NCBI RefSeq assembly: GCF_008017455.1
Contig: NZ_VRTY01000014.1
Coordinates: 20,325-84,324, forward strand
DNA length: 64,000 nucleotides
DNA from: Pontibacter qinzhouensis
GTDB lineage: Bacteria; Bacteroidota; Bacteroidia; Cytophagales; Hymenobacteraceae
Direction of reading: 5' to 3'
The position numbers and the translations under genes were made by a program. Below, one piece after another: positions 35,508 through 43,470 of the stretch; the first letter of the stretch is position 1; every line of letters begins with the position of its first letter. The notes below the pieces were generated by a model. It did no database searches, had not been told where the DNA came from, and saw only the letters and a list, made by a program, of their open reading frames with translations.

Positions 35508-36344
35508 CTATGGATTACACAGGTCGCAGTACATCGGGTCCTCGCTGGTTTTTTGATGCGGGTACTTCTCTTCTTTCACGAATGCGCACTTCTGACACTC
35601 ATATACATAGCTCAGTATGGAACGGGTAGGGTAACGGCACCATTCGCAGGGTAGGCCCGGATGAGCTCCGGTGATACCGAAGCCAGGGGTAGCGCAGTGG
35701 GGGCAACGTGAGCGGACTTTCTCTAGTAACTTCTGGGCTGCCTGTCCGATTACTTTCATCCGCGTAGGGTTCAGCATCGCCCTCATGTCCGTTTCCACGT
35801 ACACTGTGCCGTGCTTTCCTAATAAATGATAGAAATAGTCTTTAAGCTGGCTCCAGTCCTGAATACCTTTTATAACCCCGGCATTGTCTTCTCTCGACTT
35901 GCGGAGTATCAGCGCATGCGACGGGAACTGCGCTCTTTCAGCAAAGCTTGCCAGCTGGCTCTCTGTGTGAACTTGTTCCCCTCCAAAGTTGGTTTCGGTG
36001 CTTAACTCCCTGACGATGATCTCCAGGTTGTTCTCCCTATCTATGAAGATCAGGATTTCCTCATCAGCATGCAGGAAGAAAAAGGAAGGATGGGGTCCAA
36101 AGGACCCCTCACTAGCGATGCCCAAGTCGCAACTATACAACTCCATTACCTTCAGGCACTTGTTCCGTACGGTGGTGATCGGATCGTCCTTTCTTTCTAT
36201 CTCTCCGCTAAAAGTGCCAAACGTATCTGTGTCAAAGCTCTCTGAGACAAAGCATTCTACCCCAAAGGCCTCCTGAAAGAGGGGGACAATCACATTTTCT
36301 TTCTTATGCTTGGTAGCTATGAGCAAGCTCCTGCCTTTGAACAT
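35508..36344 (-). CDS. DUF6671 family protein with C-terminal zinc ribbons
   Basis: From the ATG at 36344 (MFKGRSLLIATKHKKE) the protein is about 278 aa. The N-terminal two-thirds match the DUF6671 outline as I know it (GIASEGSFGPHPSF, GIQDWSQLKDYF, ETDMRAMLNPTRM); the C-terminus has four CxxC pairs (CPHC, CEWC, CQKC, CDLC) that should bind zinc. The function is unknown. It starts within the previous gene (overlap about 41 bp) and precedes dihydroorotase by about 53 bp, so it belongs to the bicarbonate operon. The longer frame begins at 36377. Confidence 0.8.
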   Translation of the reverse strand: MFKGRSLLIATKHKKENVIVPLFQEAFGVECFVSESFDTDTFGTFSGEIERKDDPITTVRNKCLKVMELYSCDLGIASEGSFGPHPSFFFLHADEEILIFIDRENNLEIIVRELSTETNFGGEQVHTESQLASFAERAQFPSHALILRKSREDNAGVIKGIQDWSQLKDYFYHLLGKHGTVYVETDMRAMLNPTRMKVIGQAAQKLLEKVRSRCPHCATPGFGITGAHPGLPCEWCRYPTRSILSYVYECQKCAFVKEEKYPHQKTSEDPMYCDLCNP

Positions 36345-36630
36345 AATCACCGGGTTGACCTTTGGCTTCGAAAGCAACGTTTATGGTTGACTCTATTTTT
36401 AAGCTGCTGCTTGCCTCCTGCGCTTTTTGAATAAGAGCGATGATTTGCGCCCTTGCTTCCTCCAGCTCATTTACCCTTGACTCCGATGCAGTGTCGGGTT
36501 TGCCGAAACGAACTTGCGCGCTAAAATTTTGAAGCTTATAAAAGTTGATTTTACTGTTTACCACATCAAGGAGTGTTTCCTTGGCCTCCATAGGGGTGTA
36601 ATCACCCATGATCAAATTAATTGTTGTCAT
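36304..36630 (-). CDS. Small hypothetical protein in the bicarbonate operon
   Basis: The 108-aa soluble protein begins MTTINLIMGDYTPMEAKETL and has a helical coiled-coil-like middle (RVNELEEARAQIIALIQKAQ) and an acidic/polar end. I do not recognise it. It sits 15 bp after the 86-aa membrane protein and overlaps the DUF6671 gene, which indicates tight translational coupling. The composition is normal for a real gene. Confidence 0.65.
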   Translation of the reverse strand: MTTINLIMGDYTPMEAKETLLDVVNSKINFYKLQNFSAQVRFGKPDTASESRVNELEEARAQIIALIQKAQEASSSLKIESTINVAFEAKGQPGDYVQRQELAHSYQA

Positions 36631-36645
36631 AAAAATTGTTTTTAT

Positions 36646-36906
36646 TTAAGAAGTTTTTGGAAGAATTCGAATAAGATTTAAACAAGCGATAATGGCTAAA
36701 GCTTTGGTAAGCTCCGTCAGTAAAGACGCTTCATTATTGGCTGTGATGAAAAAGCAGACAACTAATGAAACCAAGCTCAAAAAGATCCTAAATTGCTTCA
36801 TTCTACTATAAATGTCGCCTTTCGCCACGGTGATCTTCCTTGAAACCGGGGCACTCACCGACTCAGGGGATTTCCCATGGTCTTCGGTTAATCTCATTTC
36901 GTTCAT
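36646..36906 (-). CDS. Small membrane protein, first gene of the bicarbonate operon
   Basis: The 86-aa product has a polar N-terminus (residues 1-36) and two hydrophobic segments (RIFLSLVSLVVCFFITA, LTKALAIIACLNLIRIL) separated by a short loop. It is the promoter-proximal gene of the operon, divergent from the LysR gene. No family recognised. Confidence 0.6.
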   Translation of the reverse strand: MNEMRLTEDHGKSPESVSAPVSRKITVAKGDIYSRMKQFRIFLSLVSLVVCFFITANNEASLLTELTKALAIIACLNLIRILPKTS

Positions 36907-36991
36907 GTGCGATTTATTTGTGCTACAAAAATGACTAATTGTTTATATAAATAAAAATATATACTTTTAATGCGGTCCATAAATAAACTTT
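36907..36991. promoter_or_regulatory. Divergent promoter region between bicarbonate operon and LysR gene
   Basis: The 85-bp intergenic stretch is strikingly A+T-rich (36938-36968 is nearly all A and T). LysR regulators usually bind T-N11-A sites in such divergent spacers; several A/T dyads occur but none stands out. The arrangement suggests that the LysR protein controls the operon. Confidence 0.55.
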
Positions 36992-37915
36992 ATGAACTAT
37001 ACATTGCATCAATTGCAGGTGTTCCTGAAAATCACCCAGACGCAAAGCATCACAAAGGCTGCCGAGGAGCTGCACCTGACGCAGCCAGCCGTGTCCATTC
37101 AACTCAGGAACCTGCAGGACCAGTTTGAGATACCCCTGACAGAGGTGATTGGAAGAAGAATTTTCATAACCGACTTCGGCAAGGAAATAGCTGTTGCGGC
37201 CGAAAGGATTCTGAATGAGGTTCATGCCATCAATTACAAAACACTTGCGTACAAAGGGCAGTTGATCGGCCGCCTGAAAATCACGGTTGTGTCAACGGGC
37301 AAGTATGTTATGCCTTATTTTCTGTCTGCTTTTTTAAAGCAGCACCGCGGCATAGAGTTGGTGCTGGACGTCACTAACAAAGCCAGGGTGATTGAGAGCC
37401 TGGAAAAGAACGAGGTCGATTTTTCCCTGGTGTCGGTCTTGCCCGAGAACCTGCAGGTCGAAAACATAGAACTGATGGAAAACAAGCTGTATTTGGTCGG
37501 CAACAGGGAGCAGCACTTTAAAAGCCAGCTTCACAACAACAGCATTTTTGAGGAGATCCCTTTAATTTACCGGGAGGCGGGCTCCGGCACCAGGCACGTA
37601 ATGGAAAGATATATCAGGCAGAACAGCCTGCCTGTGATAAAAAAGATGGAGCTAACCTCAAACGAAGCCGTAAAGCAGGCTGTGATAGCAGGGTTAGGAT
37701 ACTCCATTATGCCCTTGATAGGAATTAAGAATGAGTTAAACAATGGTGATCTGCAGATTATCCCTGTCAAGGGATTCCCTATTGAGTCGACCTGGAACCT
37801 GATATGGCTAAAGAACAAAAGCTTTTCACCCGTTGCCAATTCATTCCTAGACTACATACAAAAAGAAAAAGGCAAAACAATTCAGGAATGGTTCGGCTGG
37901 CTTAATCAGTTTTGA
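36992..37915 (+). CDS. LysR-family regulator, CbbR/CmpR-like
   Basis: The 307-aa regulator has the N-terminal winged HTH (LHQLQVFLKITQTQSITKAA, LTQPAVSIQLRNLQDQF) and a LysR substrate-binding domain (KITVVSTGKYVMPYF, REAGSGTRHVMERYI, SNEAVKQAVIAGLGYSIMPL). The VSTGKYVMP stretch and the GSGTR site are typical of the CbbR/CmpR/RbcR branch, whose members respond to CO2 or photosynthetic metabolites. It is divergent from the sbtA operon and most likely its activator. The effector is unknown. Confidence 0.88.
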   Translation: MNYTLHQLQVFLKITQTQSITKAAEELHLTQPAVSIQLRNLQDQFEIPLTEVIGRRIFITDFGKEIAVAAERILNEVHAINYKTLAYKGQLIGRLKITVVSTGKYVMPYFLSAFLKQHRGIELVLDVTNKARVIESLEKNEVDFSLVSVLPENLQVENIELMENKLYLVGNREQHFKSQLHNNSIFEEIPLIYREAGSGTRHVMERYIRQNSLPVIKKMELTSNEAVKQAVIAGLGYSIMPLIGIKNELNNGDLQIIPVKGFPIESTWNLIWLKNKSFSPVANSFLDYIQKEKGKTIQEWFGWLNQF

Positions 37916-37994
37916 CAAGCGCACAGGGTCACCCTATGCATAGACTATTTGTTTGCCCGCTCCCATCTCCATTTCCCTCTTCTGGAGCCGCCAC

Positions 37995-38034
37995 AAAGCC
38001 TCCTGATTGATCATTCAACCAGGAGGCTTTTGCT
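37995..38034 (+). terminator. Intrinsic terminator after LysR gene
   Basis: AAAGCCTCCTG and CAGGAGGCTTT (37995-38005, 38020-38030) form an 11-bp perfect stem with a 14-nt loop, and a T-rich tail follows. Confidence 0.8.
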
Positions 38035-38108
38035 TTGTATTCCTGAACTGAAGCCTGGAGTAATTCAGGCGATGGCTTAGCTTAGCTTAGTTACCCTGAG
38101 TGATCCTT

Positions 38109-38567
38109 TTAGGCGGCTACTTTCACATCTCCTCTCCGTTGCATCCTCACCCTTGCCGCCTGCGGATGTTTCGAAATGGGCCTGTGAGCGTGCAATCCTG
38201 TAATTTCCAGCTGTCCTCCCTGGCCAATATACTCCTCCCGGTACTGATGCAGGTGCTTCATCACCGTGTGGTCCACGACTACGGTTTCGGAAAAATCGAG
38301 CACGAGGTGTTGCTGGCGTGGCAGGCTGTCAAGATACTTGCGTAATTTGATGTAGTTGCTGAACACTGCTCCATCCGACAAGGCGATGTGAAAGTAGTCT
38401 TTGCCTTCGTGCTGCTGAAGCTTTATGCCGGGCCTGAAGATACTTTTCACCGGTAACCCTTTCATCATCAGGATGAGCAGCTCGGCAGCTATACCAGCAC
38501 CTATACCGATGAGCAGATCGGACGAGAGGGTGGAGATGATTGTAATGAGAAAGATCACCAGCTGCTC
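38109..38567 (-). pseudogene. C-terminal fragment of a SulP anion transporter with STAS domain
   Basis: The remnant begins at the IS5 end with EQLVIFLITIISTLSSDLLI, a last-membrane-span signature of SulP transporters, followed by the STAS domain (HIALSDGAVFSNYIKLRKYL, HLVLDFSETVVVDHTVMKHL). The N-terminal transport core (about 400 aa) is missing, removed or displaced by the IS5 insertion at 38571. SulP proteins move sulfate or bicarbonate, so the original gene may have belonged to the adjacent carbon locus. Non-functional. Confidence 0.8.
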
Positions 38568-38570
38568 CTA

Positions 38571-39340
38571 GGTTGTGTTGACAACTACTGAATGATTTAT
38601 GGCGGTAATTGTTTATAGCTTAAAAAGCTTATGCGACGCTACGAAATCAGCGACCAAGCCTGGCATCGTATCAGTGGTTTATTGCCGGGCAAATCCACTG
38701 ATGTGGGCCGTACGGCCAGAGACAACCGCCAGTTCCTCAACGCCGTGCTCTGGATTGCCCGCAGTGGTGCCCCCTGGCGCGACCTTCCCGAGCGCTTCGG
38801 CCCCTGGAACTCTGTCTACCAACGCTTCCGCCGCTGGGCCCGCAAAGGCGTATGGCAGCAGGTCTTTGAGGAGCTACAGGAACCGGACCTGGACTGGCTC
38901 CTGCTCGACTCCACTACCATCAGAGCGCACCAGCAGGCGGCAGGGCAAAAAAACAACGGCAGCGGCAGAAGCTTTAGGCCGCAGCCGTGGCGGCTTCAGC
39001 ACCAAGGTACATGCCTGCTGCGATGCCCTAGGCAACCCCCGCAGGCTTTTCCTCTCCGTGGGGCAGCAGTCCGACCACCGGCAGGCAGAGGATTTACTGG
39101 CAGAAGACAAACCCGGAGCAGTAGTGGCTGACAAAGGCTATGACAGCAAAAGCTTTGCTCAGTTCATTACGGAACGTGGCGCTGAAGTAGTGATTCCTTC
39201 CAGAGCGAATGCCAAGGAGCCTCGTCTCATTGATGAGAACCTCTACAAGGACAGAAACAAGATCGAGCGCTTCTTCAACAGAATCAAACATTACAGACGC
39301 ATCGCTACCCGATACGATAAAACAGCTGCTTCTTACTTAG
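38571..39340 (+). mobile_element. IS5-family element, 3' end missing
   Basis: The left end GGTTGTGTTGACAACTACTG (38571) resembles IS5 termini and directly abuts the SulP fragment. The right inverted repeat is absent: the transposase frame runs straight into the Rep_3 relic near 39340. The element is therefore truncated by deletion or recombination. Confidence 0.7.
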
Positions 39341-39399
39341 TTTTGTACATATACGCCTGTATTGTTCTAAGACTAAGCAGTTGCTCCAGCTCAGCTTGA
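38631..39399 (+). pseudogene. IS5-family transposase in two frames, truncated 3' end
   Basis: Frame 1 gives MRRYEISDQAWHRISGLLPG through the first catalytic Asp (WLLLDSTTIRAHQ). After an A7 run at 38947-38953 the next frame continues KVHACCDALGNPRRL, the second Asp (VVADKGYDSKSF) and Glu (KIERFFNRIKHYRRI). A +1 change at the A7 run joins them, as in IS5 groups using programmed frameshifting. The end after KTAASYL is replaced by sequence from the neighbouring relic, so the copy is probably inactive. Confidence 0.75.
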
Positions 39400-39817
39400 G
39401 TATCGTTTCCTTTTAAATCAAGCAGATAGGGAGCTAAATCGCTATTGATCTTTGTGACAATAAATCTGCTATCCTGTGTATATCTTACTGTTGGAAAGAT
39501 AACCATACTTTCATAAGATTTCTGAACCTTGCCTTTTTTATCAGTTGATATTTGCTCTATCTTGAATTTCATTTCCTGTAGATCATTAGCAAGTTTTACA
39601 ACCTATTTAGTTTTTACCTCCTTTTGAAGCATATAGGGCATCTACAGGTATTTTTACATGACTCAGTTCCTTATCATCTTTATGTATGTGACCTAGTGCA
39701 TAAATAAATGCACGTAATTGAACAGTTGGAATATCAAAGTCGCTATTAACTAAATTGTTATGATGCGTTACAACCTTATTGGGCTGCTTAGCTGGTATAT
39801 ATTAGAGTATCACTCAT
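39333..39817 (-). pseudogene. Relic of a Rep_3-type plasmid replication initiator
   Basis: Minus-strand frames read KQPNKVVTHHNNLVNSDFDI and VQLRAFIYALGHIHKDDKEL, then VVKLANDLQEMKFKIEQIST, PYLLDLKGNDTQAELEQLLS and LRTIQAYM. This is the typical order of the first winged-helix domain of Bacteroidota plasmid initiators. At least two frameshifts (near 39790 and 39605) and loss of the C-terminal domain at the IS5 end show it is dead. It implies that a plasmid replicon was once here. A likely start is ATG 39817. Confidence 0.6.
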
Positions 39818-39870
39818 ATGAATAGAAGATTACAGTACACTACTGTATGTACTAAAAGTGCATCTTGTAC

Positions 39871-39904
39871 ACCTAGCAAAAAATTGATTAATTTTTTGCT
39901 AGGT
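39871..39904. terminator. Hairpin with 15-bp arms at kinase breakpoint
   Basis: ACCTAGCAAAAAATT and its complement flank a GATT loop (39871-39885, 39890-39904). The A/T-run ends make it a bidirectional terminator-like hairpin. It lies just where the DUF1537 kinase fragment ends. Confidence 0.6.
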
Positions 39905-39924
39905 GGGAATCTGTACATGTATCA

Positions 39925-40206
39925 TTAACAGATTCTGGTGGAGCAGACTTTATAATGCACATGCGCCCCCCCAGTTGCTGTAGCGCCTCGAAAGCAGGAC
40001 GCAGCGTCTGCTCCATCTGCTTGGGATCCATGGCACGCGTCATACCGGCCACGCCTATCGCCTGCAAGCTCTGGTAGCGTGCCAGCAGCTCCGCCTGGGG
40101 TGGCTCCATGAACAGCACGGTACGGACGCCGGCACGGCTCAGGAACTCCAGCGGTAAAGTCGTCGCCGTAGTAGACCAGCAGCAGGTGGTGCGGGTGGTT
40201 TGTCAT
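39925..40206 (-). pseudogene. Truncated, frameshifted DUF1537 four-carbon acid sugar kinase
   Basis: The first frame gives HHLLLVYYGDDFTAG (the nucleotide/substrate motif YGDDFTGS of DUF1537 kinases); the next frame gives LFMEPPQAELLARYQSLQAI and AGMTRAMDPKQMEQTLRPAF, then the first frame resumes with HVHYKVCST. At least two frameshifts and loss of about three-quarters of the gene make it non-functional. Its ATG overlaps the stop of the RuBisCO-like gene (TAATG), so the two were once one operon. Such kinase/RLP pairs serve acid-sugar pathways such as D-apionate breakdown (OiaK/OiaX). Confidence 0.8.
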
Positions 40207-41450
40207 TAGTTAGATCCGAATTTTTTAACTGAATTACCGAATTCCGGGTACCGCTGTGCTGCTGCTTCTACGGACAAGCCTGCTACTGCTGCTTCCCATG
40301 CTTGGTTCAGGGCGACTACACCTCCGGCAGGTCCATCAGGGTGCGCCATTATGCCGCCGCCTGCCATGTACAGCAGGTCGGTGGTTTGGGTGCGGCGGTA
40401 CGTTTCGGGGGCCTGCCCGCCCCATTGCCCGGATGATACCACCGGCAAAATAGAGTATCCGCCCAGCATCGGCTTCAGGCACGCTTCTATGGAGCGCACT
40501 ACTGAATCATCGGATTCCCAGAATTTATTCTGGATGCCGTTTACGTGCAGCTGGTCCACGCCTGCCAGGCGCCAGATTTTCTGGTAAGCCGGAAACTCGA
40601 TGCCCAGCAGCGGGTGGCGGTTGAGCATGCCCCAGCCATTGCGGTGCCCGTGGATGGCCAGTTCCCCCTGATCGCACACTTTCTTCACACCGGACAAGCC
40701 CACGCTGTTGATGCTCACCATGGCACAGGTGTTTCCGGAGGCCACCACCTTTTCGTAGCGGCGCAGCATGGTATCTACCTCATCGCTGATGTTGATGGCG
40801 TACATCACACGTTTCCCGGTTTTATCCGCATGAATGTTTATAACGCGCATCACCGCCTCCAGCCGCTCTTCAAAAGAGGAGTTAGCCGACGAAACCAGCA
40901 ATTCATCATCCTTAATAAAGTCGATGCCTGCCTCGGCCAGTACTTTCACCATGTCAGCGGTCTGCTGCGGCGTCAGACCGATGCTGGGTTTGATGATGGT
41001 ACCGATAAGCGGTCGGTCCTGCACACCGGTGAGTTTCCGGCAACCGGCAATGCCAAAGCGGGGGCCTTTAAAATGATCACCAAATGAAGGCGGAACTTCC
41101 AGGTCCATCAGTTTCAGGCCTGTAAACTGTGTGATCTCGTACAGGTTGCCCTGCAGCGTGGAAACCATCGCAGGCAGGTTATAGCCAAAGTTCTCCACCG
41201 ACCACGATACTTCCACCTCAGCCCGGTTATATTTGCCGCTGGAAGCTTTGGCTCCCGGAATGGCAGGTTCGGATACGGTTTCCAGGTGGTTGATAGTTTC
41301 TATGCGAGCAGCGAACCGCTGCTTCAGTTCTTCGGTTTCGCCCGGCACCGCCACAAAAGTGCCGGAAGACTGCTCTCCGGCCAGCACGGCGGCAGCGCGT
41401 TCTACCTCAAAGGGTGTTTCTATATAATAGCGGGCTGTTATTCTTTCCAT
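40206..41450 (-). CDS. RuBisCO-like protein (form IV group, OiaX-like)
   Basis: The 414-aa RuBisCO large-chain homologue retains TIIKPS (K154, position of Rubisco K175), FIKDDE (K180, position of K201, with the two metal-binding acids), GHR (H269, R270), LH at 301-302 and SSGQWGG near residue 340. The Lys of KPK is Ser (KPS), as in many RuBisCO-like proteins, so carboxylation of ribulose bisphosphate is not expected. With a DUF1537 kinase next door, the best guess is a decarboxylase or transcarboxylase in an acid-sugar pathway. With that kinase destroyed, it may now be orphaned. The gene looks intact. Confidence 0.88.
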   Translation of the reverse strand: MERITARYYIETPFEVERAAAVLAGEQSSGTFVAVPGETEELKQRFAARIETINHLETVSEPAIPGAKASSGKYNRAEVEVSWSVENFGYNLPAMVSTLQGNLYEITQFTGLKLMDLEVPPSFGDHFKGPRFGIAGCRKLTGVQDRPLIGTIIKPSIGLTPQQTADMVKVLAEAGIDFIKDDELLVSSANSSFEERLEAVMRVINIHADKTGKRVMYAINISDEVDTMLRRYEKVVASGNTCAMVSINSVGLSGVKKVCDQGELAIHGHRNGWGMLNRHPLLGIEFPAYQKIWRLAGVDQLHVNGIQNKFWESDDSVVRSIEACLKPMLGGYSILPVVSSGQWGGQAPETYRRTQTTDLLYMAGGGIMAHPDGPAGGVVALNQAWEAAVAGLSVEAAAQRYPEFGNSVKKFGSN

Positions 41451-41647
41451 TGTTTCAGATGATGAGGGCAGTAAGCACCAGGCTTTTTGCCATAGGTTTG
41501 TGTTTGGAAAGGCTAAAATAACAACTGTTCGTAAGAAAAAATATTTATTTGCGAAATATTTATTTATATATGAATTGTTTGAATGGAGGAGCAGGTGTGG
41601 TGGCAGGTGCAGTTTAAGAATTATCCTTACATTTTAGACATTTTTAA

Positions 41648-42463
41648 GGTAGTCCTACAGAAGTAATGATAGAATAACAAAAAAGACCGCAGTAGAGGTA
41701 AAAAGGAGTGCGAACAACTTTTATACCATCATGAACAGGTCATGCTACTACTGCGGCAGTGTGAATAAAGTCAAAAATGGTAAAACCTACTACGGTAAAG
41801 CCAGGGGCAAGTGCAAGGACTGCAGACGGCAGTTTGTCTTTCACCGGCAAAACCGTAGCCTGAGTCCGGAGCAGAAAAGGCTCATTAAGCTGCTCTTGCT
41901 CGAGCGGCTTTCCCTGGAGGGGATCTGCAGAGTGCTGGCCATATCTGCCTACCACCTTTACCGCTACATGGATGAGCTGTACGTAGAAGTTCCGGATGAC
42001 TTGAACGCACAGGTTTCGGCACAGGCAGAACTGCAGCTGTGCTGCTATGAGTGCGAGAGCGATGAGTTGTGGAGCTTTGTCGGCTGCAAGGCCAATAAGC
42101 AGTGGCTTTGGGTGGCCCAGGACAGGAGAAGCAGGCAGATCGTGGCCCTGCACCTGGGAGACAGAGGCGCAGCGGGGGCAAGGGGGCTGTGGGAGAATAT
42201 TCCTCAACAGTACAGGCAGCAGGCAACTTTCTTCACCGATAACTGGGAGGCCTATAAGCAGGTCATACCGGCACAGCGGCATAGAGCCTCTAAAGAGAAG
42301 AAAGACACCAACCATGCCGAGAGGCTTTTCTGCTCTCTCAGGCAGAGATGTGCAAGGCTGGTGAGAAAGGCGCTATCCTTCTCAAAAAAGCTCGACAGGC
42401 ACCTGATGGCTATTATGTTCTTTGTCGCTAACTATAACCTATCATTACTTTTATAGAACTACC
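41648..42463 (+). mobile_element. IS1-family element
   Basis: Terminal inverted repeats of 25 bp match at 22 positions (41648-41672, starting GGTAGTCCTACAG, against the complement of 42439-42463, GGTAGTTCTATAA). The 816-bp unit contains one intact transposase gene. No clear target duplication is visible, so flanks may have been rearranged. Confidence 0.88.
41731..42456 (+). CDS. IS1-family transposase
   Basis: The 241-aa protein has an N-terminal zinc finger (CYYCGS, CKDCRRQF), a helix-turn-helix region and a DDE catalytic part (ESDELWSFVGCKANKQWLWV, TFFTDNWEAYKQV, ERLFCSLRQRCARLVRK). It is a single continuous frame rather than the InsA/InsB frameshifted pair of classical IS1. It appears active. 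Confidence 0.9.
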   Translation: MNRSCYYCGSVNKVKNGKTYYGKARGKCKDCRRQFVFHRQNRSLSPEQKRLIKLLLLERLSLEGICRVLAISAYHLYRYMDELYVEVPDDLNAQVSAQAELQLCCYECESDELWSFVGCKANKQWLWVAQDRRSRQIVALHLGDRGAAGARGLWENIPQQYRQQATFFTDNWEAYKQVIPAQRHRASKEKKDTNHAERLFCSLRQRCARLVRKALSFSKKLDRHLMAIMFFVANYNLSLLL

Positions 42464-42844
42464 AATATTTCTTACTTATATGTTTTAGTAACAGAATGTC
42501 GCTTGCCTCTCGCAAGAAAGGCATTTTGTTTTTGTAGGTTCTAGACCAACTTGAAAAACTTATCTGGCATTAATTTCTTTGGAGACAATTAAATTTAGTT
42601 TGTTGAGCCTTTAGCCATTTTTTCAATTACATCCTTTAATTAATACGAGTAGCGGTTGGCACAGGAAGATGGTACTTACAATAACACCTAAACTTTAGCT
42701 ACGCCACAGTTTGACCCGAGACGTTATCCTTCTACTTTACATAATGGAGCTTATCAGCCGCCGGTTAAACCACTATTTTACATCTTGTAATTCCAGGAAA
42801 TTATGAGACAGCAAGTACCAAATCATATCAGGACTAGACACACC
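42464..42844. other. Gap between IS1 and cupin gene
   Basis: A+T-rich sequence with no coding remnant, hairpin or promoter that I can support. Confidence 0.4.
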
Positions 42845-43345
42845 TTATTTAGCGTTATTATACTCTTCATCGGTGACAGGCTGCCTCCACTCGACGATTC
42901 CTTTTTCGGTATTGGGAATAATGTATAGCTGCTGTAAGCCGGTATCGGGACTTGCGCCATGCCAGTGTCTAACGTTTGGTGGGCACTTTACCACATCTCC
43001 CTTTTTGATGGTTTGCCTTGGCTGCCCTTCTAGTTGGTGGTAACCAACACCATCCGTAATAATCAGGATCTGACCGGCAGGATGGGTGTGCCAGTTGCTT
43101 CTGGCACCAGGCTCGAAATAAACATTACCCACAAGGGTAGTAAAGATTGAGTCATTTTCAACTAATCCATAATTCCAGGCATTTCCCGTGAAGTTTTTTG
43201 CTGGCCCTAACTCACCTTTAGGAAAGATGGCCTCAACTCCATCATTTGCTGTTTTCTTTGAAGTCTGTTCGTTACAGCTAAAAGTAAATAGTGCTGCAAA
43301 AGCAAAGGCCGCTACAGATGCTGCACTTATGCGGTGTCGATTCAT
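42845..43345 (-). CDS. Exported cupin-domain protein
   Basis: From ATG 43345 the 166-aa product has a lipoprotein signal (FAFAALFTFSC, Cys23) and a single cupin barrel with metal ligands in NWHTHPAGQI and PPNVRHWHG. Small cupins of this type (carboxymuconolactone- or quercetinase-like) often bind Mn or Fe; no substrate can be named. It lies about 125 bp downstream of the SDR gene on the same strand. The open frame starts 23 codons earlier, but the signal peptide supports the ATG used here. Confidence 0.8.
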   Translation of the reverse strand: MNRHRISAASVAAFAFAALFTFSCNEQTSKKTANDGVEAIFPKGELGPAKNFTGNAWNYGLVENDSIFTTLVGNVYFEPGARSNWHTHPAGQILIITDGVGYHQLEGQPRQTIKKGDVVKCPPNVRHWHGASPDTGLQQLYIIPNTEKGIVEWRQPVTDEEYNNAK

Positions 43346-43470
43346 GCTTTGACCATTTAATTTATATTGATCAATTCCGTTATCATTTGACTGGACCGGA
43401 TACTTTGGTGACATCCTAAATCCAGACCTTGCTTCTGTTACAAGGTCTGGACAGTGTGCCGGCTACGGGC

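Noticed and set aside
38599..38946. Upstream half of the second IS5 reading frame as coding
   Set aside because: Before the A7 run the conserved transposase text is only in the frame starting at 38631.
39888..40118. 76-aa minus-strand frame as an independent gene
   Set aside because: It is the middle part of a frameshifted DUF1537 kinase, not a separate protein.
41640..42472. Target-site duplication of the IS1 element
   Set aside because: No convincing 8-9 bp repeat at the flanks.
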